In this document: positions 41,034-48,830 of the stretch, in pieces
How the letters are laid out: the number at the start of each line of letters is the position of its first letter
How positions within the stretch are numbered: position 1 is the first letter of the stretch
NCBI GenBank assembly: GCA_963817135.1
Contig: CAWFNG010000008.1
Coordinates: 62,001-126,000 of the forward strand
Length of the DNA: 64,000 bases
Origin: VAZQ01 sp963817135
Lineage (GTDB): Bacteria > Pseudomonadota > Alphaproteobacteria > Rhizobiales > Xanthobacteraceae
Direction of reading: 5' to 3'
Notes under the pieces: model-generated
Databases searched by the model: none
Told to the model about the DNA's origin: nothing
Seen by the model: the letters and a program-made list of their open reading frames with translations, nothing else
Program-made: the position numbers and the translations under genes

Positions 41034-41996
41034 ATGGCCGAGCTGCCGGACTTCGAAGGCCTGGCGATCTTCGCCAAGGTCGTGGAGCTTCGTTCCTTCG
41101 CCGGGGCGGCGGCGGAGCTGAAACTTTCCAAAGCCACCGTCTCGAAAGCCGTCAGCAGGATCGAGGCGCGGCTGGGCGCGCGGCTCATCAACCGCACGTC
41201 GCGGCGGCTCGCACTCACCGACGCCGGACGGCAGCTCTCTGGTCGCGCCGCGCAGATTCTCGCCGATGGCGAAGCCGCCGAGGACGCCACGCTGGCGCAA
41301 GCAACGGCACCGCGCGGGCTGGTGCGGCTGGCCGCACCCATCTCCTTCGGGGTGCTGCACCTCGCGCCCCTGCTGCCGGAATTCCTTGCCGCCTATCCGG
41401 AGGTGTCGGTCGATCTCCACCTGAGCGATGCGATGGTGGACCTCATCGGCGAGGGGTTCGACGCGGCAATCCGCCTCGCCGTCTTGCCCGACTCCTCGCT
41501 CGTTGCGCGGCGGCTTTGTGAGATGCCTCGCTATCTGGTCGGCTCACCCACCTACTTGGACAAGCATGGCAGACCGAGGCATCCTCTCCACCTCGCGCAG
41601 CACCGCTGCATTGTCTACAGCCATGGCATGACGGCCGAGACTTGGCGCTTTACCAAGGACGGCAGATCCGCGACCGTGCGGCCGTCGGGTCCGCTGCGCG
41701 TGAACAACGGTGACGCGATGATGCCGGCCCTGATCGCGGGGTCCGGCCTCGGCATCCTGCCCGAATTCATTTTGCGCGACACACTTGCCGCCGGCCAGCT
41801 GGAGAGATTGCTGCCCGACTGGTCTATACCCCTGGGTGCTGTTTATTGGCTAACGCCGCCCGCGGGACCGCGGCCCAAACGGGTCGAGGTCCTCGGCGAT
41901 TTTCTGATCGAGAAGCTCGCCCGGCACACGAAGCGCGAAGCGAGAGCAGCGCCTGCGGGCATGCTGCGGCCGGCAGGCAAAGCCAAGCGGGTATGA
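41034..41996 (+). CDS. LysR-family transcriptional regulator
   Basis: 320 residues. The HTH is FAKVVELRSFAGAAAELKLS, then KATVSKAVSRIEARLGARLI and the NRTSRRLALTDAG wing. The effector domain follows with the usual periplasmic-binding fold (VRLAAPISFGVLHLAPLLPE, EFLAAYPEVSVDLHLSD). It is divergent from pirin/wrbA across a 102-base gap with a 26-base inverted-repeat operator. Related regulators of this arrangement respond to quinones or phenols, which is inference here. Confidence 0.93.
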   Translation: MAELPDFEGLAIFAKVVELRSFAGAAAELKLSKATVSKAVSRIEARLGARLINRTSRRLALTDAGRQLSGRAAQILADGEAAEDATLAQATAPRGLVRLAAPISFGVLHLAPLLPEFLAAYPEVSVDLHLSDAMVDLIGEGFDAAIRLAVLPDSSLVARRLCEMPRYLVGSPTYLDKHGRPRHPLHLAQHRCIVYSHGMTAETWRFTKDGRSATVRPSGPLRVNNGDAMMPALIAGSGLGILPEFILRDTLAAGQLERLLPDWSIPLGAVYWLTPPAGPRPKRVEVLGDFLIEKLARHTKREARAAPAGMLRPAGKAKRV

Positions 41997-42156
41997 AGTC
42001 TGCGAGCGCGGCAACATTTCAAAGGCAGAATTGCCCGGGTTCTGGTTCGAGGCGGGGCTGAGGTTCCACCAGCATCTGTGGATGAATTTCGCGCTACGAA
42101 GGAACCATTACAAGATTCGCTCAATTTCCCATGGAGGGGCCAGGACGGAGAATGAA

Positions 42157-42483
42157 ATGCGAAAGCTTTTGGCAATCTTCTGCGCGGCGGCGACCGTGGC
42201 CTCGGCGGCAGCCGTTTTCGCATCTACTCCAGCGCAAGCCTGGGGTTACCGAGCCTACCGACCCTACGCTTACACGTACTATCGACCTTACGCCTTCTAT
42301 CGACCGTACATCTACACGTACGCCTACCGGCCTTATTACCGGCCTTACGCTTATACCTATGCGTACCGGCCGTACTTCTACAGGCCGTATGCGTACGCAT
42401 ACGGCTACCGTCCATACCGTGCCTACGCTTATTCCGGTTATGGCCCGCGCATCTGGCTGGGCTGGAGACGGCGGTGGTGGTAA
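42157..42483 (+). CDS. Secreted tyrosine-rich YRPY-repeat protein
   Basis: 108 residues from ATG 42157; GGACGGAG precedes it. The signal peptide MRKLLAIFCAAATVASAAAV ends near STPAQA. The mature part is almost only Tyr, Arg, Pro and Ala, in about nine irregular repeats of (A)YRPY(A/I)YTY, closing with WLGWRRRWW. No Cys is present. Such Tyr-rich exported proteins may cross-link or coat the envelope, but no function is known. The codons for the repeats vary, so the repetition is kept at protein level. A strong terminator follows. Confidence 0.75.
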   Translation: MRKLLAIFCAAATVASAAAVFASTPAQAWGYRAYRPYAYTYYRPYAFYRPYIYTYAYRPYYRPYAYTYAYRPYFYRPYAYAYGYRPYRAYAYSGYGPRIWLGWRRRWW

Positions 42484-42550
42484 CAAAGGCAGCTCTCCGG
42501 CAACCTTTGTTGGAACCGGAGCCGTCAAACGTCGATTTATGACGCAATGA

Positions 42551-42580
42551 AGCCCCGAGAAAGTACGCTCGGGGCTTTTT
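42551..42580 (+). terminator. Rho-independent terminator
   Basis: Stem agccccgag/ctcggggct with an 8-base loop followed by TTTTT, 68 bases after the YRPY-protein stop. Confidence 0.85.
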
Positions 42581-42703
42581 GCTGCCGCCTGCACTGCGCT
42601 CGGGGCGAGGTATTCCTCCAGACCCGCACCGCGCATTCGAGAAGTGACCGTCACGCTCGCAGCATGGCGGCCGACTTGGAATCGCTGAGATCAAAAAGAC
42701 GTT

Positions 42704-42727
42704 ATCCGCGCGCTTCAGCGCGCGGAT
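42704..42727. terminator. Bidirectional terminator hairpin
   Basis: Perfect 11-bp stem atccgcgcgct/agcgcgcggat with a two-base centre. It is followed by TTTTG on the plus strand and by a CTTTTTG tract on the minus strand, 14 bases past the end of the 42741-43991 gene. Confidence 0.8.
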
Positions 42728-42740
42728 TTTGTCATTTTCC

Positions 42741-43991
42741 TTACCGCGAAAACCGCAGCCAATCCAGCGGCGATCTGAACGTCTGCCGATAGGGGGATCG
42801 GCGACGCGGAACGGAATTGTGAGTTGCATCGGCCGTTTGCGTCACGCTGCTTTCAGAAGCCTGTCCTTCGGAACTGGGCTGCGCCGATGCGTCGGGCGCG
42901 GCCTCTGCGGGCTTCTTTATGGCGAGCAGCAGGTTCGACTCGTTCGGCCGCCAGCGGTAGCCGATGCCGAAATCGATGGAATGGGCATTCCTGAAGAGGG
43001 CGGCATAGTTCGCCTGGTACCTGCCGGGGAAGACCCCGATCGGGCCGAGATAGCGGCCGAACGGATGCAGGTCCCACTTCTTCGGGTCGAAGTAGCGCAG
43101 CGGGACGCCGGAATCGTCCTGCACCATGGCCGCGCTGTCGGCGACGAGGAAGTCCCGCACCTTGGTGAAGCCGCCGGAGTGCAGGAGATAGGAGGCACTC
43201 TTTATGAGGCTGTCCCCGGGGCCGAGCGACTCCAAAAATTTCAGGAAGTTGCTGTTCCTGACGCCGTCGTCGGCAAGGTTGGTGCTGAAGTAATAGAGCG
43301 TCCGTTCCTCGCCGTCGCTGCCGGCGAACACGATTTTCACGCCGCGCGCCCCGCTCCCGCGGCCCCCATCGGTATCCGGTTGCACCGCGCCCTGTTCGTC
43401 AATCTTGACCAGAGAGGCCTCGCGCACGGTCTTCCCCGAGCGCGCCAGGAATACGTAGAGGATCGGCAGCGTGCCGTTGACCCGGCCGACGTGCAGGTCC
43501 GATCTCATCCGGTGGGTGATGAAGAACGTGTGCGACAGCAGCGTGCTGATCGAGGCATGCAGGTGGTAAAGGTTCGGCGCGATCGACCCGCGCAGCGTGG
43601 TGAGGTCGGGCACCGTGCCGACCGGCTCGAGACCGGCGAGCACATAGGTCTTGGCGTTCGGATAGAAGGCATTTGCATAAAGGAAGTCAGGGCCGCTGAA
43701 CATGTAGAACATGGCCGGGCGCGACGCCGTGAGATTGCTCTTTGACCAGGCGCGAATCCGGGCGAGCTGGCCTTGGTCGAGGCGGCCGAAGGCGCCGTCG
43801 AAGCTGCGGGCATGCTGCTGCCAGCTGCCGTCCTTGGTCAGCGGCGCGAGCGGCAACTCGGCGTCAACCGGCATGCCGGCGAGGAACCGCGCGGTGTCAT
43901 TTGGAGATGCGGTGTCGGCGGCATGCACCGGCCCCAGTGCCGAGAAAAACAGGCCTGCTGCGGCGGCGATGATCGTTCTGCGCTGAAACAT
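42741..43991 (-). CDS. Exported protein, unknown function
   Basis: About 416 residues from the ATG at 43991 (MFQRRTIIAAAAGLFFSALG). The twin Arg before the hydrophobic run may be a Tat signal, with cleavage near VHAAD. The mature domain includes FYMFSGPDFLYANAFYPNAK, THRMRSDLHVGRVNGTLPIL and YFSTNLADDGVRNSNFLKFL. It looks like one globular domain, followed by a Ser/Ala-rich low-complexity tail from about residue 365. I do not recognise the family. It starts 10 bases after the APC permease end and is probably in its operon. Confidence 0.7.
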   Translation of the reverse strand: MFQRRTIIAAAAGLFFSALGPVHAADTASPNDTARFLAGMPVDAELPLAPLTKDGSWQQHARSFDGAFGRLDQGQLARIRAWSKSNLTASRPAMFYMFSGPDFLYANAFYPNAKTYVLAGLEPVGTVPDLTTLRGSIAPNLYHLHASISTLLSHTFFITHRMRSDLHVGRVNGTLPILYVFLARSGKTVREASLVKIDEQGAVQPDTDGGRGSGARGVKIVFAGSDGEERTLYYFSTNLADDGVRNSNFLKFLESLGPGDSLIKSASYLLHSGGFTKVRDFLVADSAAMVQDDSGVPLRYFDPKKWDLHPFGRYLGPIGVFPGRYQANYAALFRNAHSIDFGIGYRWRPNESNLLLAIKKPAEAAPDASAQPSSEGQASESSVTQTADATHNSVPRRRSPYRQTFRSPLDWLRFSR

Positions 43992-44001
43992 GTGTGCGGA
44001 C

Positions 44002-45364
44002 TCACGTTGGCGTTGCAAGGCCTGGATTTCTCCGCGACCGTGACAGGTAGTAGACGGCGAGGCCTGACGCCATCATCAGCACGCCGATGAACGACTGCAC
44101 CGGACGCTGGGTCACGAGATAGTACATCATGAACGCTGTCACCGAGAGGAAGATGACCGGCGTCACGGGATATCCCCATGCGCGATAGGGCCGCGGCAAA
44201 TCAGGGCGCGTGATGCGCAGCTTGATGACCCCCAGCACCGTGAGGAACGAGCAGGCTAAGAGGCTGAACTGGATGAAGTCGAGCACCGCCTCAAAGCTTT
44301 GGGTGAGGAGCATCAGCGTCGCAACAATCGGCCTGGAACAAGATCGCGGTGGTCGGCACGCCGGCCCACGATCGGCGGGCAAACATGCGCAGCATCGGAA
44401 TGTCCTCGCCCATCGTCATCGTTACCCGCGGACCGATCCACATCATGGCGCTGATCGACGAAACAAGGCCGACGCAGATCAGCGCGCCGACGATGCGGCC
44501 GCCGAGATCGCCGAACACATGCTTGCCGGCAATAACGGCAATATCGAGTTGCCCGGCGAGCTGATTGATCGGCGTGCTGTAGAGAAAAAGCGCGTTCAGC
44601 GCGACATAGAGCACGATGACGATCGCTGTCCCGACCAGGAGCGAACGCGGCAGGCTCCGCTGCGGGTCGTGCATCTCGCCGGCAATGTAGGTCGCGGCAT
44701 TCCAGCCCGAATACGAATACATCACGAAGACGAGGCTGATTGCGAAGGATGCGCTGATCACGTACGAGGCATCGGCAGAGGACGGGGCGAATGAGATGGG
44801 CTGCGGCGTTGCGAGCGCGAACCCCGCGACCAGAAATGCGAGGATCAGAGCCACCTTCAGAACGGTCCAGGCCATCTGGAACGCGCTGCTGTAGCGGAGG
44901 CCGCGCAGTCCAACGAGCGATACGATCCAGACGACGCAGAGGCCGAGCACCAGCGGCGGAACACCCGGAAGGATCGCCTTGCCGTATTGGCCGAACGCCA
45001 TGGCGGCGAGCGCCACCGGGGCGGCAAAACCGACCGTGGCCGACAGCCAGCCCGCCAGGAAGCCCAGGGCCGGATGGTACGTCTGCCGCAGGAAATTGTA
45101 CTCGCCGCTGGAGCGGGGAAACATCGCGGCGAGCTCGCCGTAGGAAAATACCCCGCACAGCGCGACGCCACCCCCGACCACCCACAGAAGAAGCAGCGAG
45201 AAGCCGGAGGGGATTCCCTGCACCTGGAATCCAAGGCTGGTGAACACGCCGACGCCGACCATGTCGGCTACCACAATGGCAGTCGCGGTCAGCATGGAGA
45301 CGGTCAGCCGGATTGGCGGAAGTCCCGCTAAATGCGCCGGACTCCCAACGTCGATAATAGCCAT
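44002..45364 (-). CDS. APC-family amino acid permease, frameshifted near the C-terminus
   Basis: The first frame (from ATG 45364) covers about ten helices. It opens IRLTVSMLTATAIVVADMVG, then VGVFTSLGFQ, the APC helix-1 substrate loop, with SGEYNFLRQTYHPALGFLAG and SYSGWNAATYIAGEMHDPQR following. At about 44329 an extra base shifts the frame. The last two to three helices continue in the frame ending at 44002 (IVATLMLLTQSFEAVLDFIQ, VIKLRITRPDLPRPYRAWGY). Joined they give about 454 residues, the normal size. The preserved tail argues for recent damage or a consensus error. It should import or exchange amino acids; the substrate is unknown. Confidence 0.82.
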
Positions 45365-45557
45365 GCGCCCCTTCCGCCGTGTCACGCCCGCATCGGATCA
45401 ATCATTAAAGAAAGGCATTACTGCGCCACAACAGCGATCTAAACCATAACGATGAGTAAATTCATAACCGTAGTAAATTGATCACACATCGGCCGCCGCG
45501 CGAGCCGCAAACTCGGAATATTCCCCACCCGACTGCCTTCGCTTCGCTCGGCAGTCG

Positions 45558-45584
45558 ACCTCCCCCTTTCAGGGGGAGGTTTTT
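45558..45584 (+). terminator. REP-like hairpin with T-tract
   Basis: acctccccct-ttc-agggggaggt followed by TTTTT. It is one of a set of CCTCC/GGAGG hairpins in the window. The T-tract makes it a plausible plus-strand terminator, though no plus-strand gene ends here. Confidence 0.5.
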
Positions 45585-45746
45585 ACTGCATAGCTTTCCC
45601 CAGCCCCGCCATCCCGGCTCACAATACCGACATAATCTAATGTTTTCAGTACCGTGGGGCAGCTGGGGGAGTTCCGGAGAAAGGCGATCGGTGGTGTTTG
45701 CGGACTTGCCGCACACCCAGCGCGTCTGACTTGGAACTGTGTGGGG

Positions 45747-46928
45747 ATGGTATCTGCGGGATCGTCAGTCCCGAAAAGCAGCGTCACGAGTGATTTCACG
45801 GGAGCGTGCGCGCCAAGCCTGTGGCGGCGCTGGGCGGCGATCTCGCCTGCGCTCGTCGCGCTGCCGTGTCTTCTTCTCCAGGGCTGTGGAAATTCAGAGC
45901 CCAAGACGCTCGCCAAAGCGGATGCAGCGATGCTGCTCTCCGGGTCTAGCACGCACGACGTGAGCCCCCGTGGCGTCGCGAGTGCCGACGCCGTGCAGAC
46001 TGGGCCCGTGGATTCATTTGCCGACCGGTATGCCGCCGCCGACAGCTATGCTCCGAGATCCGCTCCGAAGATGGTCGTCGATCGCGTCGGAACGCTCCCG
46101 CCGGGCTCCTACAAGGTGGCCTCGCTGTCGCCGGATCTGCCCTTTGGCATGTCGGCCGTCAAGCAGGCGCACACGCATCTGATCGGCTTCGACAACTCGG
46201 CCTTCCCGTCTCCCGGCAAGAGCTACAGCGACAACCGTGTTCTCGTCCACGTGCCCTCCGGGTTCGACGTGCGCAAACCGGGGGTCATCGTCGTATTCTT
46301 CCACGGCCACGGCGCTACCCTCGAGCGCGACGTGCGCGACCGTCAGCTGCTGCCCAAGCAGATTTCCGAATCCGGGATCAATGCCGTGCTGGTCGCGCCG
46401 CAGCTTGCCTACGACGCCGCCGATTCCAGCGCCGGCAAGCTTGCCGAGCGCGGCGGCTTCAAGCGGTTCATGACGGAAGCGGCCGAGCATCTTGCCCGCA
46501 TCTATGGGGATGCGCGCGCCACCCAGGCCTTCGCAAAGATGCCGGTGATTATTGTGGCCTATAGCGGCGGCTTCGTCTCCGCCGCCCACAGCCTGAGTGT
46601 CGGCGGTCTCGGCAAGCGCGTTCGCGGCGTGGTTCTGCTCGATGCCCTCTACGGGGAAATTGACAAGTACTCCTCGTGGATCGCCAAGAACCGCTCCGGC
46701 TTTTTCGTCAGCGCCTACACGGCGTATACCAAACGCCACGATGACGACCTCGCGAAAATCCTCCGCGACAAAGGCATCGCCGTCACCGACGAACTCAATG
46801 GTTACCTGAAGCCGGGGACCGTTGCCTTCCTGCAAACCCCTGAAGGCGCCCGACACCGCGATTACGTCACGCTCGCCTGGACCGAGCACCCGGTGACCGA
46901 CATCCTGCTGAGAATCCCGCGCCGCTGA
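45747..46928 (+). CDS. Lipoprotein with alpha/beta-hydrolase-like domain
   Basis: About 393 residues from the ATG at 45747; a frame to 45654 exists but adds nothing convincing. A late hydrophobic segment (ALVALPCLLLQGC) ends in lipobox LLQGC, so the protein should be lipid-anchored. The catalytic-type domain reads VIVVFFHGHGATLERDVRDR as the oxyanion strand, NAVLVAPQLAYDAADSSAGK, and PVIIVAYSGGFVSAAHSLSV, where YSGG is the probable nucleophile elbow. It ends in HRDYVTLAWTEHPVTDIL. It could be an envelope esterase. It is monocistronic. Confidence 0.7.
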   Translation: MVSAGSSVPKSSVTSDFTGACAPSLWRRWAAISPALVALPCLLLQGCGNSEPKTLAKADAAMLLSGSSTHDVSPRGVASADAVQTGPVDSFADRYAAADSYAPRSAPKMVVDRVGTLPPGSYKVASLSPDLPFGMSAVKQAHTHLIGFDNSAFPSPGKSYSDNRVLVHVPSGFDVRKPGVIVVFFHGHGATLERDVRDRQLLPKQISESGINAVLVAPQLAYDAADSSAGKLAERGGFKRFMTEAAEHLARIYGDARATQAFAKMPVIIVAYSGGFVSAAHSLSVGGLGKRVRGVVLLDALYGEIDKYSSWIAKNRSGFFVSAYTAYTKRHDDDLAKILRDKGIAVTDELNGYLKPGTVAFLQTPEGARHRDYVTLAWTEHPVTDILLRIPRR

Positions 46929-47044
46929 CCCTGGTAGCCCGGATGAGAGACTCCGGCGCGCTTTGCGCGCAGGGGTGAATTCATCCGGGGCCCACTTTGC
47001 TGCATCCCAGATCATGTCATGCGCGACATGCAGTCGCCGGTGAC

Positions 47045-47443
47045 TTAGGAGAGCAGGCGGACGGACTCGCCTTGCGTTTCCAGCAGCTTCACGGCCTTCT
47101 TGTCAAAGGAGACGAAGGTTTCCGCGCCGAGCCACTTGCCTTCGTAGGCAATGAGACCATCGGCGAAGTCACCGCCTGCATCGAGCAGTGCCAATCCCGC
47201 CTCCACCGCGGGGCGGTTGACCACGACATTAGCACCATTGATCAAGCGACGGATCGCAGCCGCTATTTCGGCTGACGAGACCTTGTAGCCTTGCGAGAGC
47301 ACCCAGACCAATTCGCAGAGTGCTGGTATCGCCAGCGCAACGATGTCCGCATTCGCCAGTTGCGTCTGCGCCATCCTGCTTTGTCGCGCGTCATCTCCCA
47401 TCATAGCCCGAACGAGGATGTTGGTGTCTGCGGTAATTTTCAT
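47045..47443 (-). CDS. PIN-domain toxin, VapC-like
   Basis: A 132-residue PIN-fold ribonuclease. Acidic metal-site residues are seen in ITADTNILVRAMMGDD (first Asp), CELVWVLS (Glu), GDFADGLIAYEGKW (Asp pair) and TFVSFDKKAVKLLE (last Asp). VapC toxins cut tRNA or rRNA when free of antitoxin. The start overlaps the upstream antitoxin stop by four bases, the standard coupled order. All key residues are present, so the toxin looks functional. Confidence 0.92.
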   Translation of the reverse strand: MKITADTNILVRAMMGDDARQSRMAQTQLANADIVALAIPALCELVWVLSQGYKVSSAEIAAAIRRLINGANVVVNRPAVEAGLALLDAGGDFADGLIAYEGKWLGAETFVSFDKKAVKLLETQGESVRLLS

Positions 47444-47691
47444 CGCCGGCCGGCCCAGCCGCGTCTGGTGATTTCATTTATTTGCTCGATCGATAAGGAA
47501 GGGCGATTCGTCCTCTTAAAAATATCGAAGACGTCGGAAATCTTGCCAGTTGGCCGCGCCGCCCTGATTTCGATGCGACCGTCGGGGAGCCTATGCACGG
47601 CGATTTTCCCGCCAGGCTGCACTCCCAGGTGTGCCAATAGCTCCTTGCGGAGGGTGACTTGTCCCTTTGCTGTGACGGTAAGCTCTTTCAT
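47440..47691 (-). CDS. AbrB/MazE-type antitoxin
   Basis: 83 residues. The swapped-hairpin DNA-binding domain reads ELTVTAKGQVTLRKELLAHL, then GVQPGGKIAVHRLPDGRIEI. A C-terminal arm (ISDVFDIFKRTNRPSLSIEQ) would wrap the toxin. It precedes the PIN toxin with a four-base overlap and should repress its own operon as well as neutralise VapC. Confidence 0.9.
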   Translation of the reverse strand: MKELTVTAKGQVTLRKELLAHLGVQPGGKIAVHRLPDGRIEIRAARPTGKISDVFDIFKRTNRPSLSIEQINEITRRGWAGRR

Positions 47692-47810
47692 GGCACTACC
47701 TTAGGCCTATGTAAGGCAAAAATTCCTTACCTGCAAGGGCGACAACAGGTGGTGAAGCTGGTAGGCGTTTGGAGCAGTAGAAATACTGGAACTCCGGAAA
47801 GCTGCCTGGC

Positions 47811-48821
47811 GTGGCAATGCAATTCGCTACCGACGTGCAAGCAGGGATTGTTGCCGTCCTTTTCCGATCTCTGCTCGCGTCGACGCTCGTGCCGGCGGCC
47901 GGCATGGCGCAACCCGCAAGCACGCCGGCCGCAACGACTATCTGGACCGTTCCGGAAATCGGGGCATTGCCCGACGACGATTACGGCCGTCTGGTACGGC
48001 GCGGCCACGATTTGATCACCGCCACCTATGCCCATATCGGCCCGGAAGTTCCGGATGCTGCCAAGCGCTACGCCGGCAACAACCTTGCCTGCAGCAACTG
48101 CCATCTCCAGGCCGGCACCAAGAAGTTCGGACTGCCGATATTCGGTTTGTTTGATGAATTCCCCCGCTACAGCGTGCGCTCGGGAGCGGAAATCACCATC
48201 GAGGATCGGGTCAACTCCTGCATGACCCGCAGCATGAACGGCCGTGCTTTGCCGCTGCAGGCGGCAGAAATGCAGGCATTCGTTGCTTACGTAAAATTTC
48301 TCTCAACCGGCGTTCCCGCAGGGCAGCAACTGCCCGGCCTCGGTGCGGGAAAAATGCCGGAGCTCGACCGCGCCGCCGAGCCTGCCCGCGGCGCCCCGAT
48401 TTATGCGCGCACTTGTGCTGCGTGCCACGAATCGGACGGCGCGGGCGTGCGCCGCAGTCTGCCGACCGTCGATCTCGGCTATATGATTCCGCCGCTGTGG
48501 GGCTCCGACAGCTTCAACGATGGCGCCGGAATGATGCGGCTGATCAACGCCGCCAATTTCGTGCACTTCAACATGCCGCATGGCGCGGATTATCTGAATC
48601 CCCAGCTCAGCGCAGACGAGGCGTGGGACGTCGCCGCCTATATGGTCTCGCAGCCGCGTCCCCACAAAGAAGGCCTCGACCGCGATTATCCCGACCTTCT
48701 GCAAAAACCGGTCGACACGCCCTATGGTCCCTATGCCGACGGCTTCAGCGAGCAGCAGCACAAGTATGGTCCATTCGCGCCGATCCGCGCTGCGCTGGCG
48801 CGTTTGAAGGCTGCCAAGTAG
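47811..48821 (+). CDS. Dihaem cytochrome c, thiosulfate dehydrogenase (TsdA)-like
   Basis: 336 residues from GTG 47811 or ATG 47817, with a signal peptide ending near GMAQP. The haem sites are NNLACSNCHLQAGTKKFGLP and ARTCAACHESDGAG. Between them NSCMTRSMNGRALPLQAAEM matches the TsdA segment R-x-x-x-CM-x-RSMNG-x-x-LP, whose Cys is the axial ligand of haem 1 in characterised TsdA enzymes. It would act in the periplasm, oxidising thiosulfate to tetrathionate or the reverse. No other sox gene is near. It is divergent from the TA pair. Confidence 0.85.
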   Translation: MAMQFATDVQAGIVAVLFRSLLASTLVPAAGMAQPASTPAATTIWTVPEIGALPDDDYGRLVRRGHDLITATYAHIGPEVPDAAKRYAGNNLACSNCHLQAGTKKFGLPIFGLFDEFPRYSVRSGAEITIEDRVNSCMTRSMNGRALPLQAAEMQAFVAYVKFLSTGVPAGQQLPGLGAGKMPELDRAAEPARGAPIYARTCAACHESDGAGVRRSLPTVDLGYMIPPLWGSDSFNDGAGMMRLINAANFVHFNMPHGADYLNPQLSADEAWDVAAYMVSQPRPHKEGLDRDYPDLLQKPVDTPYGPYADGFSEQQHKYGPFAPIRAALARLKAAK

Positions 48822-48830
48822 GCTCGTCCA

